In this document: piece by piece, positions 1-5,914 of the stretch
How positions within the stretch are numbered: position 1 is the stretch's first letter
Layout: the number at the start of each line of letters is the position of its first letter
NCBI RefSeq assembly: GCF_001428125.1
Contig: NZ_LMSM01000003.1
Span: forward strand, 1 to 34,508
DNA length: 34,508 nucleotides
Direction: 5' to 3'
DNA from: Nocardioides sp. Soil774
Lineage (GTDB): Bacteria; Actinomycetota; Actinomycetes; Propionibacteriales; Nocardioidaceae
Made by a program: the position numbers and the translations under genes
Notes under the pieces: model-generated
Database searches by the model: none
What the model was told of the DNA's origin: nothing
Seen by the model: the letters and a program-made list of their open reading frames with translations, nothing else

Positions 1-98
1 CCTCGGACGGTTGACCCCGGTCGAATACGAGCTGATCATGACCACAACCGCCACCCAGGCGGCTTAACCAAAACTGTCACCTGTTCGTGCAGCAGTCC
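1..98 (+). mobile_element. Right end of an IS3-type insertion sequence (partial)
   Basis: The transposase stop is followed by about 30 bases containing aactgtcacctgttcgtgca and cagtcc, which resembles an IS3-type terminal repeat (read inward it begins ggactgctgcacgaacaggt). The boundary near 96-100 is inferred from where the MazG-like protein stops resembling its family. The left end and target duplication lie outside the window. Confidence 0.6.
2..67 (+). CDS. IS3-family transposase, C-terminal end only
   Basis: The frame enters from the left edge and reads LGRLTPVEYELIMTTTATQ, two alanines, then TAA. The 'LTPVEYE' block close to the stop is the usual end of the rve integrase domain (OrfB) of actinobacterial IS3 elements. 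Only 21 codons are visible, so catalytic residues and intactness cannot be judged. The element's terminal repeat follows directly and interrupts the neighbouring MazG-like gene. Confidence 0.7.
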   Translation, partial: LGRLTPVEYELIMTTTATQAA

Positions 99-365
99 CT
101 TCTTCGTCTCTTCTAACTTCGCAAGCACGATGTCGCCAGCGTCGACGCCCAGCTTGTCGGTCAGGAGCAGGCAGTAGGTCAACACATCGGCGAGTTCGGC
201 GACTGTCCGGTCCAAGTCCGCGGCATCGGACCATTGGAAACACTCGAGCAGCTCGCCCGCCTCGATGGAGATCGACTTCGCGAGGTTCGAGGGACTGTGG
301 AACTGGTCCCAGTCCCGCTCGGCTACGAATGCCCGTAGCTGCGTCATCACGGGATCAGCGGACAT
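36..365 (-). CDS. MazG-like nucleotide pyrophosphohydrolase, C-terminus replaced by IS sequence
   Basis: This is an all-alpha NTP pyrophosphohydrolase of the short MazG-like type, which removes pyrophosphate from (d)NTPs using Mg. The metal-binding ExxE...ExxD set is present: E35, E38, E57, D60 (EAGELLECFQW, then AELADVLTY). Residues 1 to about 89 match the family. After 'LAKLEETKK' the expected 'KYPV-KARG-A-KY' tail is absent, and about 20 unrelated residues encoded by the IS end finish the frame. The gene is therefore truncated and may be unstable or inactive. The start ATG at 365 lies 6 bases after TACGCT, a leaderless arrangement; M7 is an alternative start. Confidence 0.75.
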   Translation of the reverse strand: MSADPVMTQLRAFVAERDWDQFHSPSNLAKSISIEAGELLECFQWSDAADLDRTVAELADVLTYCLLLTDKLGVDAGDIVLAKLEETKKGLLHEQVTVLVKPPGWRLWS

Positions 366-377
366 GCCCGCAGCGTA
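366..377 (-). promoter_or_regulatory. Leaderless -10 box of the MazG-like gene
   Basis: On the minus strand TACGCT (377-372) fits TANNNT and is followed by exactly six bases before ATG at 365, placing the transcription start at or next to the start codon. Confidence 0.45.
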
Positions 378-399
378 ATGGCTCCCGAGGTGCCGCCAC

Positions 400-418
400 G
401 GTGACTTTCGCTGTCACC
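400..418 (-). terminator. Hairpin between hicB and the MazG-like gene
   Basis: The inverted repeat GGTGAC-N7-GTCACC lies 20 bases downstream of the hicB stop. The stem is short and has no U-tract, so a terminator role is only plausible. Confidence 0.3.
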
Positions 419-437
419 TCTTGCTCTTCGAGGCATC

Positions 438-785
438 TCAGCCGGCCGAGGTCAGCTTCCGCACGACGTACTGGTTCAGGCTCAGGCCGTCTTCTGCGGC
501 GTGCATCGCCAGCTCGCGATGGAGAAGCTCTCCGACACGAAGGTTGAACTTGCCGGAGTAGGAGCGCTCGGCGAAGGGCTGGGGCACCTGCTCCCCCGCA
601 GCGGACATGTCCATGACGACGTCTCCAAGCAGGTCGTGAAGCCCTTGCAGCGCCTCGACCTGAGAACCCGCCAGCCATGACAGCGAGGGGAACTCGGCGC
701 AAGTCGCGACGTACTCCGCGTCGTCAGCGGACCACGAGACCCGGTAGGTGTAGTGCGAGACGTCGGGGCGAGTATCGGTCTGCAT
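438..785 (-). CDS. hicB: HicB-family antitoxin
   Basis: This is the likely antitoxin partner of HicA. The N-terminal half has the HicB-like degenerate RNase H fold pattern (YTYRVSWSADDAEYVATCAE followed by FPSLSWLAGS). The C-terminal half holds a ribbon-helix-helix DNA-binding segment (FNLRVGELLHRELAMHAAED then GLSLNQYVVRKL) that should bind the promoter of its own operon. The ATG at 785 overlaps the hicA stop by one base (TGATG), so the two are translationally coupled; a GTG one codon earlier is possible. The length of 115 residues is normal. In the cell it should mask the HicA active site and repress the operon. Confidence 0.85.
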   Translation of the reverse strand: MQTDTRPDVSHYTYRVSWSADDAEYVATCAEFPSLSWLAGSQVEALQGLHDLLGDVVMDMSAAGEQVPQPFAERSYSGKFNLRVGELLHRELAMHAAEDGLSLNQYVVRKLTSAG

Positions 786-1030
786 CACATGGCCTCCTTC
801 TTGTCGATTGCCTTGAGCACCTGGCGCACCTGATACGCCTTGGCCTTCCCTTTGTCGTTCTGGATGTTGACTCGAGGGTCACCCGGCCACGGGGTCCTGA
901 AGACCGCGTGGGAGGTGCCGGACTGCCGCGGCGTGCCGAAGTAGTGCTCGCACACCTTGAGGAGATCGTTGAAGGCGACGTTCTGCTGGTTCCGGCGCAT
1001 CGCAGCGACGACACCAGCCAAGGACGCCAT
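785..1030 (-). CDS. hicA: HicA-family mRNA interferase toxin
   Basis: This is a small (81 residue) double-stranded-RNA-binding-fold toxin expected to cleave mRNA. It carries the HicA signature around the catalytic histidine (SGTSHAVFRTPWPGDPRVNI) and ends with the typical AYQVRQVLKAIDKK helix. In this subtype the usual 'GSHH' is 'GTSH'. It precedes hicB, as is usual for the family. I prefer the ATG at 1030 because TACCAT lies exactly six bases upstream, as in several genes here; the ATG at 1036 (two residues longer) is the alternative. The pair sits at the end of the ribA gene group next to an IS, a typical accessory position. Confidence 0.85.
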   Translation of the reverse strand: MASLAGVVAAMRRNQQNVAFNDLLKVCEHYFGTPRQSGTSHAVFRTPWPGDPRVNIQNDKGKAKAYQVRQVLKAIDKKEAM

Positions 1031-1036
1031 ACCCAT

Positions 1037-1057
1037 ATGGTACTGCCCGCGGTACCA
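1037..1057 (-). promoter_or_regulatory. hicAB promoter and candidate HicB operator
   Basis: The perfect inverted repeat TGGTAC-N8-GTACCA (1038-1057) overlaps the -10-like hexamer TACCAT (1042-1037), which is six bases from the ATG at 1030. An operator covering the -10 region fits autorepression by the HicB ribbon-helix-helix domain. Binding by HicB is inferred. Confidence 0.55.
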
Positions 1058-1137
1058 CCTGCCAAGGATCTGTCGGACACTCTGCCCAGGTCGCACGAAG
1101 CCTCCAACCGAGGCGGCCTGTCGTCGACCAGAAGTCG

Positions 1138-1773
1138 TCAGAGACCCGGCAGCTGCAGGACGTGTCCCCCCGCCGCCTTCGCCGCGAGGTAGCCGCGGTT
1201 GGCCGGGCCGACGTGCAGGCCCGTGCGCTCGCGGCGTACGACGGTGAGACCGGCGTCCTCGAGCTGGGCGGCCTTGTCGGGGTTGTTCGACAGCAGGTCG
1301 AGCCGGTCGATGCCGAGGGCGAGGAGCATCTGCACCGCGACCGTGTAGTCGCGCTCGTCCTCCGCGAACCCGAGTGCACGGTTGGCGGCGTAGGTGTCGA
1401 GGCCGCCCTCCTGCAGGGCGTAGGCGTCGATCTTGTTGTAGAGGCCGATGTCGCGGCCCTCCTGACGCAGGTAGAGCAGGAAGCCCCCGACCCCCGCTAT
1501 CCGGCCGATCGCCTCCTGGAGCTGCGGTCCGCAGTCGCACCGCGCGCTGCCGAGCACGTCACCGGTGAGGCACTCGCTGTGCAGCCGCACGAGCGGCACG
1601 TCTGGGCCCGTGTCGCCCAGCCCGATCGCCACGTGCTCCCGCGCGTCGACGAGGCCGCGGAAGGTGAACATCCTGGCCGGCACCGACGTGCCGTCCGCGA
1701 GTCGCAGCGGCAGCGCCACCTCGCGTCGTACGACGGCCGCCGGGACCGCGCCGGCGATGCGCTCGACGCTCAT
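1138..1773 (-). CDS. ribA: GTP cyclohydrolase II
   Basis: Converts GTP to 2,5-diamino-6-ribosylamino-4(3H)-pyrimidinone 5'-phosphate, formate and pyrophosphate in the cytosol. The 211 residues form a single GCH-II domain. The zinc ligands C68, C79 and C81 are present (ECLTGDVLGSARCDCG), as are the RQEGRDIGL loop (103-111) and the catalytic tyrosine Y118 in KIDAYALQ, aligned with E. coli RibA Tyr105. No RibB (DHBP synthase) domain is fused. The ATG overlaps the upstream reductase stop (ATGA), so it is the last gene of a coupled six-gene run. The context of QueD-like, glycosyltransferase and flippase genes suggests specialised rather than bulk riboflavin synthesis. Confidence 0.9.
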   Translation of the reverse strand: MSVERIAGAVPAAVVRREVALPLRLADGTSVPARMFTFRGLVDAREHVAIGLGDTGPDVPLVRLHSECLTGDVLGSARCDCGPQLQEAIGRIAGVGGFLLYLRQEGRDIGLYNKIDAYALQEGGLDTYAANRALGFAEDERDYTVAVQMLLALGIDRLDLLSNNPDKAAQLEDAGLTVVRRERTGLHVGPANRGYLAAKAAGGHVLQLPGL

Positions 1774-2465
1774 GCGGTCTCCTCGAACCTCGGCGAGAGG
1801 GCGTAGCGCAGCAGCACCACGTCGCCGATCTGCCGGGTCTCGGCGAGCCGCGCCCGGTGACCGGGGTGCCACGGGAAGGCGCCGTCGCCGACGAAGCGAC
1901 GGGCCTGCGACGAGCCGACGAAGAAGGGCGCGACCACCAGGTGCAGCTCGTCGGCGGCAGCCGAGGTGAGGAACTGGGTGTGCACGCGCGCGCCGCCCTC
2001 CACCATGAGCCTGCGCACCCCGCGGTCGAAGAGGTCCTCGGTCAGCCGGGTCACGTCCACGCTCGGCCCGCCGTCGACCACCGTCGCCACCTGCGAGAGC
2101 CGGCGACGCGCGGTGCCGAGGGCCGGGCTCGCGCAGTAGACGATCTTCTCGCTGTCGCCCGTCGCGAAGAAGTTGCTGCCGGCGTCGAGCCGCGCGTGCC
2201 GCGTCACGGTCACCTTCGTCGGTGACTCGGCCAGTCCGTGGGCACGGCGCTGCTCGCGCCTGAGCGGGCTGCGCACCAGCAGGCGCGGGTTGTCGTCGCG
2301 CACGGTGCCGGCGCCGACGAGGATGGCGTCGCACCCCGACCGCACGTGGTCCACGCGGTCGAGGTCGGCGTCGTTCGAGAGCACCAGCCGCTCCTCGCCG
2401 GCTCCCCCGAGGTAGCCGTCGAGCGAGATGCTGCAGCTCAGGATCGTGTAGGGCCGCTCAGGCAT
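1770..2465 (-). CDS. Stand-alone RibD C-terminal-type reductase (DHFR-like fold)
   Basis: This is an NADPH-dependent reductase of the RibD-C family, which in riboflavin synthesis reduces the ribosyl side chain of the pyrimidine intermediate to ribityl. The protein has 231 residues with only the reductase domain. It starts PYTILSCSISLDGYLGG, has the nucleotide-binding GAGTVRDDNPRLLVR near residue 51 and MVEGGARVHTQF near residue 155. The deaminase domain of bifunctional RibD is missing, as in archaeal and fungal stand-alone reductases. It overlaps the flippase-like gene upstream by 8 bases and ribA downstream by 4. It probably acts on the RibA product, or on a derivative made by the neighbours. 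Confidence 0.85.
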   Translation of the reverse strand: MPERPYTILSCSISLDGYLGGAGEERLVLSNDADLDRVDHVRSGCDAILVGAGTVRDDNPRLLVRSPLRREQRRAHGLAESPTKVTVTRHARLDAGSNFFATGDSEKIVYCASPALGTARRRLSQVATVVDGGPSVDVTRLTEDLFDRGVRRLMVEGGARVHTQFLTSAAADELHLVVAPFFVGSSQARRFVGDGAFPWHPGHRARLAETRQIGDVVLLRYALSPRFEETA

Positions 2466-3390
2466 CGACCTTCTCCCCTCCCGTGACCTGGACGCGCGGC
2501 CGACCCAGCGCGTCGTGCAGCAGGACGGCGGCGCCGGGCAGGTTGGCGACCAGCACGACCGCGCCGTAGGCCACGGCCGTCGCCACCCCCGTCCCCGCGC
2601 CGAGCCCGGCTGCGGCGAACACCCACGCCGCCATGCCCTCGCGCGGGCCCCAGCCGGCCAGGTTGAGCGGCACCCCGGCGACCACCAGCACGGCCACCAC
2701 GATCGGCAGCAGCACCGCTAGCGGCGCCTCGACGCCCACCGCCCGCGCCACCACGACGTACGTCGCGACGTATCCGCCGAGCGCCACGGTCGAGGCGAGG
2801 GCGATCCCGGGCCACGACTGCCGCACGAGCAGAGCCAGCCGCACGTCGTCGCGGACGACCCGGGTCGCCCGGCTCCACCAGGTGTCGCGGTCCGGGGTGC
2901 GCGCGAGCACAGCGACGACGACCGCCACGCTCAGCGCGACGACCACCAGCGCCCACGGCAGCAGCGGTCGCACCGGCGACGGCAGCAGCGCGAGCACGAC
3001 GACCACCACGACCGCCTGCACGACCTGCCCGGCGAACCGCTCCCACGCCACGGCGCGGAGCGAGCGACCGGTCCTCCCCGTCGAGCGCCCGTGCACCAGC
3101 CCGCGGTGCACGTCGCCGAGCACCCCTCCCGGCAGGACCGTGTTGAGGAGCTGTGCGCGGTAGCAGGCGGCGAGCGCCGCCGGCTGGGCGACCTCGAGCC
3201 CGAGCTCGCGGGCGACGAGGCGCCAGCGCCAGGCGCACGCCGTGGTCGTCACCACCGCGACGACGAGCCCCAGGAGGAGCACCTCGAGGTCGAGGGCCCG
3301 CACACCGGTGACCACGGAGTCGCTTCCCACGCGCCACACCACGACCGCGAGGATGGTCGCGCCCGCCAGCCACCGCCACGAGGTCCTCAT
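2458..3390 (-). CDS. Flippase-like integral membrane protein (LPG synthase TM / UPF0104 family)
   Basis: The 310-residue protein has about eight hydrophobic segments. The family signatures are visible: the N-terminal ARELGLEVAQPAALAACYRA region, NTVLPGGVLGDVHRG near residue 90 and VPLNLAGWGPREG near residue 240. Relatives include the transmembrane part of lysyl-phosphatidylglycerol synthases and proteins proposed to move lipids or glycolipids across the membrane. No soluble aminoacyl-transfer domain is present. The ATG shares ATGA with the glycosyltransferase stop. Being between a glycosyltransferase and RibD-C/RibA, it may export or flip the product of this cluster; the substrate is unknown. 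Confidence 0.8.
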   Translation of the reverse strand: MRTSWRWLAGATILAVVVWRVGSDSVVTGVRALDLEVLLLGLVVAVVTTTACAWRWRLVARELGLEVAQPAALAACYRAQLLNTVLPGGVLGDVHRGLVHGRSTGRTGRSLRAVAWERFAGQVVQAVVVVVVLALLPSPVRPLLPWALVVVALSVAVVVAVLARTPDRDTWWSRATRVVRDDVRLALLVRQSWPGIALASTVALGGYVATYVVVARAVGVEAPLAVLLPIVVAVLVVAGVPLNLAGWGPREGMAAWVFAAAGLGAGTGVATAVAYGAVVLVANLPGAAVLLHDALGRPRVQVTGGEKVDA

Positions 3391-4439
3391 GCCGCCGCCC
3401 GGCGTACGACGTCTGCGACGAGGCCTGCCGTGGCCGACCACCCCGTGAGCCGTGACCGCCGCTGCAGCGCGGCCGCCCGCAGGCGCTCGCGCACCGCGTC
3501 GTCGCCCAGCCACCGGCGGAGTGCCACGGCCAGTCCCGCGTGGTCGCCCGGCCGCACGAGCATGCCGGGCAGCGGCCCGTCCTCGCCCAGCGCCTCCCGC
3601 ACGCCACCCACGTCGTGGGCGACGACCGGCAGTCCCCGGGCGAGCGCCTCGGCGACGACCATGCCGTAGGTCTCCGTTCGACTGGGCACGACCAGCACGT
3701 CGGCTGCGGCGTACGCCGACTCGAGCGCGCTCCCGCACAGCGGCCCGGCGAACCGGCAACGGTCGTCGATGGCCAGGCCCGCAGCCGTGGCCCGCACGGC
3801 CGCCGCGAAGGCCGGCTCGACCGACGTCGACCCGACGGCGGTCCACGTCCAGCGGAGGTCGCCGAGGCGTGCGAGGGCAGCGACCAGGTGGTCGTGGCCC
3901 TTGACGGCGCTGACGGTCCCGACGGTGAGGAGCGACGTCCCGTCCGCGGACCCGGGCACGACGGATGCCGGCTCGACGCCGGGCCGCGCGACGTGCACCC
4001 GGGCGGGGTCGAGGTCGTACTCGGCCAGCAGCCAGTCGCGGCACCACGCGCTGGGCGTGAGCACCGATGCGGCGCAGGCGACGACCCGGCGCTCGGCCGG
4101 TCTCGCCTCCGCCTCGCCCAGGCCGACCGGCAGGTGCATGAGCAGCACCACGCGCAGGCGCGCGCTCGCCGGCACCATCACCTCCGGCAGCCTCGAGGCG
4201 AGCAGGCCGTCGACGAGCACCAGCGAGCCCTCGGGCAGCCGGCGCAGGGCACGCTCGAGGCCCCACGAGCCGAGGTGGGGCGACCACGGCCAGCCGCCCT
4301 CGACCTCCTTCGTCGCGACCTCCCAGCCCTGCTGGGCCAGCGCCGAGGAGAGACGTCGGTCGTAGGTGTTGCCACCGCTCGCGCGCTGCGGGTCGTCGAC
4401 CCCCTGCGGGACGACGACGTGGAGCAGGCCGGCGCTCAC
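3387..4439 (-). CDS. GT4-type glycosyltransferase
   Basis: This is a retaining GT-B glycosyltransferase expected to transfer a sugar from a nucleotide sugar. The N-terminal acceptor domain begins [20 protein letters not shown]. The donor domain begins near residue 165 with [20 protein letters not shown] and has the EX7E motif (E256, E264 in [20 protein letters not shown]) and [11 protein letters not shown] chose the GTG at 4439 because it overlaps the previous stop by four bases (GTGA), as with its neighbours; an ATG at 4463 would give a 28-base overlap. There is no membrane segment, so it acts in the cytosol, presumably upstream of the flippase-like protein. Confidence 0.85.
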   Translation of the reverse strand: MSAGLLHVVVPQGVDDPQRASGGNTYDRRLSSALAQQGWEVATKEVEGGWPWSPHLGSWGLERALRRLPEGSLVLVDGLLASRLPEVMVPASARLRVVLLMHLPVGLGEAEARPAERRVVACAASVLTPSAWCRDWLLAEYDLDPARVHVARPGVEPASVVPGSADGTSLLTVGTVSAVKGHDHLVAALARLGDLRWTWTAVGSTSVEPAFAAAVRATAAGLAIDDRCRFAGPLCGSALESAYAAADVLVVPSRTETYGMVVAEALARGLPVVAHDVGGVREALGEDGPLPGMLVRPGDHAGLAVALRRWLGDDAVRERLRAAALQRRSRLTGWSATAGLVADVVRRAAA

Positions 4440-4831
4440 AGCGACCGCTCGTAGGTGGCCCACGCGACGTGGGACTCGTGCAGGGTGACGACGATCCCGC
4501 TCACCCGGCCGGCGGGCGCCACTGCGCCGTCGGCGATGCGCTCGGCCAGCCGGTCGGCGACGTGGCGGGCGAGCACCTCGGTCGTCGTGTTGGTCGCGGC
4601 GAAGGCCGGCTCGTCGTCGAGGTTGCGGTAGGACAGCTCACCCACGACCTGCCCGAGCACCTCGCTCGCACGGCCGATGTCGACCAGGATCCCGTCGTCG
4701 TCCAGCGCCTCGCCGCGGAACGTCGCGTCCACGACGAAGGTGGCGCCGTGCAGGCGCTGCGCCGGCCCGAACACCTCGCCCCGGAAGCTGTGGGCGACCA
4801 TCATGTGGTCGCGCACCGTCACGCCGAACAC
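4436..4831 (-). CDS. QueD / 6-pyruvoyl-tetrahydropterin synthase-like protein with altered active site
   Basis: The fold family converts dihydroneopterin triphosphate to 6-pyruvoyl- or 6-carboxy-tetrahydropterin. The sequence aligns overall: [71 protein letters not shown]. The pterin-anchoring E119 and the NxT-E segment (E85) remain. However the catalytic Cys before LHG is absent, the second zinc histidine of 'LHGH' is A30, and the 'DH' dyad before 'LN' is S67-Y68. It therefore probably does not carry out the standard reaction. The GTG at 4831 follows AGGAGG by four bases. It overlaps both neighbours. Gene names such as queD would overstate the case. Confidence 0.75.
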   Translation of the reverse strand: MFGVTVRDHMMVAHSFRGEVFGPAQRLHGATFVVDATFRGEALDDDGILVDIGRASEVLGQVVGELSYRNLDDEPAFAATNTTTEVLARHVADRLAERIADGAVAPAGRVSGIVVTLHESHVAWATYERSL

Positions 4832-5811
4832 GGCACCTCCTCGTAGGTCACGCCGTGGCACAGCGCAGGCAGCTCCCCCGAGGCCAGCCTCGGCATCACG
4901 TGCGGCAACGACTCGAAGGGCGACTCACCCGTCAGCAGGCAGTCGAAGGCCTCGTCGCGCAGCAGCTCCAGCGCGAGCGCGAGCCGCTGCGAGGTCGTAC
5001 GCCGGTCACGGCGCGCGGGCGCCACCCGCCCCACCTGGCTCGCCCGCAGGTCGAGCCGTCCGGAGTGGAAGCTGCCGCCCAGCGAGATCGTCGTCGTCCG
5101 GTCGCCGTACCAGCTGAGCTCGAGCACCGTCCCCTCCGGCGCGAGCAGGTCGAGGGAGCGCTGAAGGCCTGCCGACGTGGCGCTGGTGTGCACGACCAGG
5201 TCGCACCCGCCGTCCGCGTCCTCCGGCGCCGCGAAGTCGAGCCCGAGCGCCGCCGCGACCGCGGCCCGGGACCCGTCGACGTCGACGAGCGTGACCCGCG
5301 TGCCGGGGACGCGCGAGACCAGCCGGGCCACGCTGCAGCCCAGCACGCCGGCCCCGACCACCGCCACGCGGTCACCGACCAGGGCTGGTGCGTCCCAGAG
5401 CGCGTTCACCGCGGTCTCGACGAGGCCGGCCAGGACCGCTCGGCGCACCGGCACGCCCTCCGGCACGACGACGACCGCGGAGGCCGGCACGACGTACGCC
5501 GTCTGGTGCGGGTGGAGGCAGAAGACGTCGCGACCGACCAGCGCGGGAGGCCCGTCCTCCACCGTGCCGACGTTGAGGTAGCCGTACTTCACCGGCCCCG
5601 GGAAGTCCCCCTCCTGGAAGGGCGCCCGCATCGCGTCGTGCTGGTCGGTGGGCACGTGCCCGCCGAACACCAGGCTCTCCGTGCCGCGGCTGACCGCCGA
5701 CCGCAGGGTGCGCACGACGACGTCGTCGTCCCGCGGCTCGGGCAGCCGCACGTCGCGGATCTCCCCGACCCCCGGCGCCCGCAGCCAGAACGCCCTCGCT
5801 TCTCGCTGCAT
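4819..5811 (-). CDS. MDR-superfamily dehydrogenase without the classical zinc ligands
   Basis: The 330-residue protein has a GroES-like N-terminal domain and a Rossmann domain with GAGVLG at 153-158 followed by [11 protein letters not shown]. Members of this superfamily oxidise alcohols or reduce carbonyls and enoyl groups with NAD(P). Where zinc alcohol dehydrogenases have 'CGTD' and 'GHE', this one has SRGTES (41-46) and YGYLNVG (76-82), so the catalytic zinc site seems absent, as in a subgroup with the SRGTE...KYGY pattern. The ATG at 5811 is preceded by GAGGTGG. It is the first gene of the coupled minus-strand run and diverges from the LtaS-like gene over about 100 bases. Substrate unknown. 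Confidence 0.8.
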   Translation of the reverse strand: MQREARAFWLRAPGVGEIRDVRLPEPRDDDVVVRTLRSAVSRGTESLVFGGHVPTDQHDAMRAPFQEGDFPGPVKYGYLNVGTVEDGPPALVGRDVFCLHPHQTAYVVPASAVVVVPEGVPVRRAVLAGLVETAVNALWDAPALVGDRVAVVGAGVLGCSVARLVSRVPGTRVTLVDVDGSRAAVAAALGLDFAAPEDADGGCDLVVHTSATSAGLQRSLDLLAPEGTVLELSWYGDRTTTISLGGSFHSGRLDLRASQVGRVAPARRDRRTTSQRLALALELLRDEAFDCLLTGESPFESLPHVMPRLASGELPALCHGVTYEEVPCSA

Positions 5812-5914
5812 CTGCCACCTCGTGCCGGTCGGTGCGGACTCGTCGTGAACCGGGACCACCCCGGTGCCGTCCTCCCGGGTGCAACCCCTCCACGACGAGG
5901 TGAACGGAGTCGAT
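5812..5914. promoter_or_regulatory. Divergent promoter region of the dehydrogenase operon and the LtaS-like gene
   Basis: These 103 bases separate the two divergent starts and must hold the promoter of the six-gene minus-strand run. I see ribosome-binding sites on both sides (GAGGTGG and GGAG) but no convincing -10/-35 pair or palindrome. Confidence 0.4.

Noticed and set aside
1..98. A complete insertion sequence at the left edge
   Set aside because: Only the last 21 codons and one terminal repeat are in the window, so completeness cannot be claimed.
1138..1773. RibA as a formamide-releasing (FAPy) type cyclohydrolase
   Set aside because: The diagnostic tyrosine (Y118) is kept, so the ordinary reaction is expected.
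4436..4831. Naming this gene queD and predicting preQ0/queuosine synthesis
   Set aside because: Catalytic residues are replaced and no queC, queE or queF is nearby.
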